From assembly GCA_029260765.1 (NCBI GenBank), contig JAJDCP010000011.1, forward strand, positions 124,001-188,000: DNA of 64,000 nucleotides. Direction: 5' to 3'. Under the pieces are notes generated by a model that was given only the letters and a program-made list of their open reading frames with translations, was not told the DNA's origin and did not search any database. Numbering within the stretch: position 1 is the stretch's first letter; every line of letters begins with the position of its first letter. Shown in pieces: positions 61,574-64,000 of the stretch. Origin of the DNA: Planctomycetota bacterium (GTDB taxonomy: Bacteria; Planctomycetota; J058; JAJDCP01). The translations under genes and the position numbers were made by a program.

Positions 61574-63145
61574 CTAGTCCCCTATCTTGAGCTTGAAGTC
61601 TTCGGCTGACCCGATCAACAGCGGTGTCTGCGAGAGCCCGGTGAACGCAAGCGCGGCGGGCGGAACCCGTTCGCGCAGGTGGGTGAAGATCTCAAGCAGC
61701 GAGAGCTCCCCGTCCCCACTGGTGTCTCGCGGTGAGCGTCCGGAGGAGGTCAAGAAGCTGGTCAGCAGTCCGCGCTCGTCTTCCGGCAAGTTTGTGGTCA
61801 GATTCCAGGCTGCTTCTTCAGGCCCCGCGGCCACGATCGCCCGCCAACCCCGCTCTGGATCTCCCAACTCGGCAAGATATCCCTCGGGGTCGATGGGAAG
61901 GCTGTCCGGATGCGTGCGCCCACCGCTGCCCCCGAAGGAGGTGTCGAGCAGGAACAGGACCCGCGTTGAGGCAACCCCGCCCATCGCTTCACGCAACGCC
62001 TCGAGGGGCAAGGCGGCGCCGGCCCCACAGTCGAGCTTGAACCCGTCCGCGTCATGCAGGCCGCGACCCGAGAAGTAGAACACCACCCGGTCTCGCTTGA
62101 GGGTCTTGGTACCCTGCAGCGCTTCAACTGCTTTGAGGATGGCCTCACGGCTCGCGCCTGATCCTGTCAACACGGTGCGGGAGCTCACGCCTTCCCCGCT
62201 GTGCTCAGCCAGGAACGCCTCTACGGCCTGCGCGTCCCTGTCCGCATTCTCGGCGCCCTCACCCGGCACCCCTACGATCACCGCGTGCGTGCGCGCAGAG
62301 TCATCGCTGCCCTCCTCGAAAGGAATGCGCCAGGCGTCCCCCTCAAAGAAGCTCGCAAGCGTGCGGCTCAACCAGTCCAACAGCGCTTGCTCGAACTGCA
62401 GCTCAGCATAAGGGAAGAGCTGGTCGTACACCTGCAGCCAATTCTCTGACTCGAAAGCACTCGGCGCACGGAACAGGCCGAGCACCAGCCAGCCATGCAT
62501 GAACTCGTTCAACCATTCTTCGTGGCTGGCCTCGAAGGTCTCTGCGAACAAGGTCGTCTGGGTGCGGACCTCGAGCAACTCGACATGGGCTGCGAGGTCG
62601 ACGGCAAAGCTCTCGTCGGGAACCCACCAGGCAAACGGCGGGCTCCAGATGAAGTAGTTGAACATGTTGAGCCACCAGACCAGCCCCGCAGTGCCCACGT
62701 AACGCACACGGCTGTCATCCAGCCGGACCTTCATCAACATGCGCGCGCCCGCCTCGTCGGCGATCTGATAGAAATCGCGCAGCTCATCACCGGTCTCGAG
62801 CCGCACCACGCCTTCCTCGAAGATCTTCGACCAACGCAGGCTCTCTTCGAGGTTGGCCTGCAGCTGTTTCAGATCTGCGCGCACTCGAAAGCTCGGGCCG
62901 AAGGCCTCGCCAGCTCCTACTTGCGACGAATCAGGCGGGGACGCGAAGCTCTGCAGCGTATCGGCAGCGACGCCGCGCAGATCTGGAATGAAGCCGAGCT
63001 CGATCGGCTCGAGCGCCAAACGGAACTGGATCGGATTCCTGCCGAAGTCACTCGTTCCCTCGCGCAGCCGCCGGGGCGGCGATACGGAGCATCCGGCGGC
63101 GAGCAGCAACCCCGCTATGCCGACAATCCACCTTCGTCCAGACAT
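61574..63145 (-). CDS. lipoprotein with inactive caspase-like (C14) domain
   Basis: The 523-residue protein has signal peptide MSGRRWIVGIAGLLLAAGCS with lipobox AAGC. Residues about 30-260 are of unknown type and contain a Trp/Phe-rich stretch (WWLNMFNYFIWSPPFAWWVP). The C-terminal half is caspase-like: THAVIVGVPGEGAENADRDAQAVEAFLAE, then VVFYFSGRGLHDADG, VLFLLDTSFGGSGG and the usual downstream EF-hand-like DTSGDGELSLLEIF. In active enzymes the first motif is SGHG and the second D-x-C; here R361 replaces the His and S403 replaces the Cys. It should be proteolytically inactive, keeping the fold only. ATG 63145 follows GGAGG; it lies 13 bp after the FGE-domain gene. Confidence 0.85.
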   Translation of the reverse strand: MSGRRWIVGIAGLLLAAGCSVSPPRRLREGTSDFGRNPIQFRLALEPIELGFIPDLRGVAADTLQSFASPPDSSQVGAGEAFGPSFRVRADLKQLQANLEESLRWSKIFEEGVVRLETGDELRDFYQIADEAGARMLMKVRLDDSRVRYVGTAGLVWWLNMFNYFIWSPPFAWWVPDESFAVDLAAHVELLEVRTQTTLFAETFEASHEEWLNEFMHGWLVLGLFRAPSAFESENWLQVYDQLFPYAELQFEQALLDWLSRTLASFFEGDAWRIPFEEGSDDSARTHAVIVGVPGEGAENADRDAQAVEAFLAEHSGEGVSSRTVLTGSGASREAILKAVEALQGTKTLKRDRVVFYFSGRGLHDADGFKLDCGAGAALPLEALREAMGGVASTRVLFLLDTSFGGSGGRTHPDSLPIDPEGYLAELGDPERGWRAIVAAGPEEAAWNLTTNLPEDERGLLTSFLTSSGRSPRDTSGDGELSLLEIFTHLRERVPPAALAFTGLSQTPLLIGSAEDFKLKIGD

Positions 63146-63158
63146 GCCTGCCTCCGCT

Positions 63159-64000
63159 TCAGGGTCCATCCAAAGCACAACGGAACCCCACACTGGGATC
63201 TTTCTCGCCCGGCAGAACGGGGAACCGGAACGCGAGCTTGAGCTCGACGTCGAGCGCCGAGCTGAAGCTGCCGCCCCGAACAACCCGGCCCTTGCCCAAC
63301 TTGGGGTGGTTCGAGCTGCCCCCCGGATAGGGCTCAAAGATGTCGGCCGTCCACTCGGCGGCGTTTCCGGACATGTCCGCGAGACCGAAGTAGCTGTCTC
63401 CCTCAGGGAGGCTGCCCACGTCGACCGGCGTATCTGCGTTGAAGCGGCAGCGGACGGCATCCCAGCTGTCCCCCCAGGGAAAAGCGAAGCGCTGCGGACC
63501 GCGTGCCGCCAACTCCCACTCTGCCTCGCTGGGCAGGCGCTTGCCCGCCCAGCTTGCATACGCCTGCGCATCGAGCCACGACACGCCTGTCACGGGCCAG
63601 CGTGCATGATCGAGCTGCGCTTCCCAGCCGGCTGGCGTGTGACGGTAGCCTTCCGGCTCGCTCGGGTGGCAAAAGCCCAGCACGCGGTGATCGTTGCCGG
63701 CCTCCGGATCGATGATCACGGCCATGAACAGGTTGTATTGCTCGACCGTGGTTTCCTGAGGATCGATGCGGAATCCGGCGATGGCGACCCGCTGTGGGGG
63801 CTTTGCAACGGGCATCCGATCATCTCCCATCTCATAGCCATCGAAGCTCGGTATGGCGACCATGTCTGCGCGGCTCTGCTCGAAACGCGCCACTTCGGCG
63901 AGCAGCCCACTGATCGCCGCCCGCTGAGACGGCAGGCCGAATGCCTTTGCACGTTGCGCTCTCTCGCGTGCCTCGGACAGCTGCCGCGACGCAAGCGCTT
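63159..64000 (-). CDS. FGE-sulfatase (SUMF1-like) domain protein, 5' end outside the window
   Basis: The gene runs off the right edge. The visible N-terminal part is helical and likely a coiled coil (ASRQLSEARERAQRAKAFG, RAAISGLLAEVARFEQSRADM). The C-terminal domain is of the formylglycine-generating-enzyme fold: AGFRIDPQETTVEQYNLFM, PVTGVSWLDAQAYASWAGKRLPSEAEWELAARGP, FPWGDSWDAVRCRFNAD, FGLADMSGNAAEWTADIF, RVVRGGSFSSALDVELKLAFRFPV, VGFRCALDG. These motifs also occur in many non-enzymatic binding proteins; the paired active-site Cys of true FGE is not apparent. It precedes the pseudocaspase in the same transcript. Confidence 0.85.
   Translation of the reverse strand, partial: ALASRQLSEARERAQRAKAFGLPSQRAAISGLLAEVARFEQSRADMVAIPSFDGYEMGDDRMPVAKPPQRVAIAGFRIDPQETTVEQYNLFMAVIIDPEAGNDHRVLGFCHPSEPEGYRHTPAGWEAQLDHARWPVTGVSWLDAQAYASWAGKRLPSEAEWELAARGPQRFAFPWGDSWDAVRCRFNADTPVDVGSLPEGDSYFGLADMSGNAAEWTADIFEPYPGGSSNHPKLGKGRVVRGGSFSSALDVELKLAFRFPVLPGEKDPSVGFRCALDGP

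Noticed and set aside
61574..63145. active caspase-type protease
   Set aside because: The catalytic His and Cys positions are Arg and Ser (SGRG and DTSF), so activity is not supported.

Overview
This is a GC-rich window from a diderm bacterium. It carries many lipoproteins with recognisable lipoboxes, a tripartite-type RND export operon, signal-peptide metalloproteases, and a C-terminal Cys + membrane helix + Arg-tail sorting signal. The mix of DUF4388/PATAN-TPR protein, bacterial deoxyhypusine-synthase-like protein, FG-GAP lipoprotein, subtilase with a CTERM tail, sulfotransferase and many short interspersed palindromic repeats resembles Myxococcota or Planctomycetota-like lineages. No rRNA or other phylogenetic marker is present, so this is inference only.

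Region by region: 1-5.2 kb holds the start of a TetR regulator, a YkgJ-type cysteine-cluster protein, an exported HExxH protein and a PATAN-TPR protein. 5.3-7.5 kb holds RNase HI whose last 144 bp are repeated 1.4 kb downstream around an exported fibre-like protein. 7.5-11.4 kb carries a two-gene unit of unknown, possibly effector-type proteins and an exonuclease/endonuclease/phosphatase lipoprotein. 11.5-20.1 kb is a minus-strand run: winged-helix AlkZ-like protein, tandem universal stress protein, HMG-CoA lyase, 3-methylcrotonyl-CoA-carboxylase-type alpha and beta subunits (leucine/isovalerate breakdown), deoxyhypusine-synthase-like enzyme and a monoglyceride-lipase-like hydrolase. 20.2-22.6 kb pairs NrdR with an ATP-cone protein that looks like a class III ribonucleotide reductase without its glycyl-radical end. 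22.6-31.6 kb is mixed housekeeping and accessory genes, including a second YkgJ-type protein, a Phd/VapC-type toxin-antitoxin pair, a formylglutamate-amidohydrolase-like protein and a fumarylacetoacetase-family hydrolase.

31.6-37.2 kb is a divergent locus with an 880-residue lysozyme-like multidomain protein on one side and a small protein plus a LysM-phospholipase D on the other. This is the best candidate for an undescribed effector system. 37.4-45.9 kb holds secreted proteins (a GT-repeat lipoprotein, a subtilase-PHP fusion, a BsuPI-domain protein) and a sulfotransferase lying between two palindromic insertion-like elements. 46.1-57.8 kb is one tightly overlapping plus-strand operon: inositol monophosphatase family, RND adaptor lipoprotein, RND pump, TPR-metalloprotease, second RND pump and sensor kinase. 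58.2-64 kb is a minus-strand cluster of an FGE-sulfatase-domain protein, a lipoprotein pseudocaspase and an FG-GAP repeat lipoprotein.

The window is unusually rich in short mobile-looking repeats. There is a 113-bp family with three full copies and one truncated copy, and three unrelated elements of about 156-161 bp with terminal inverted repeats. Two of these three start and end in CTAG and supply the stop codon of the gene they follow.
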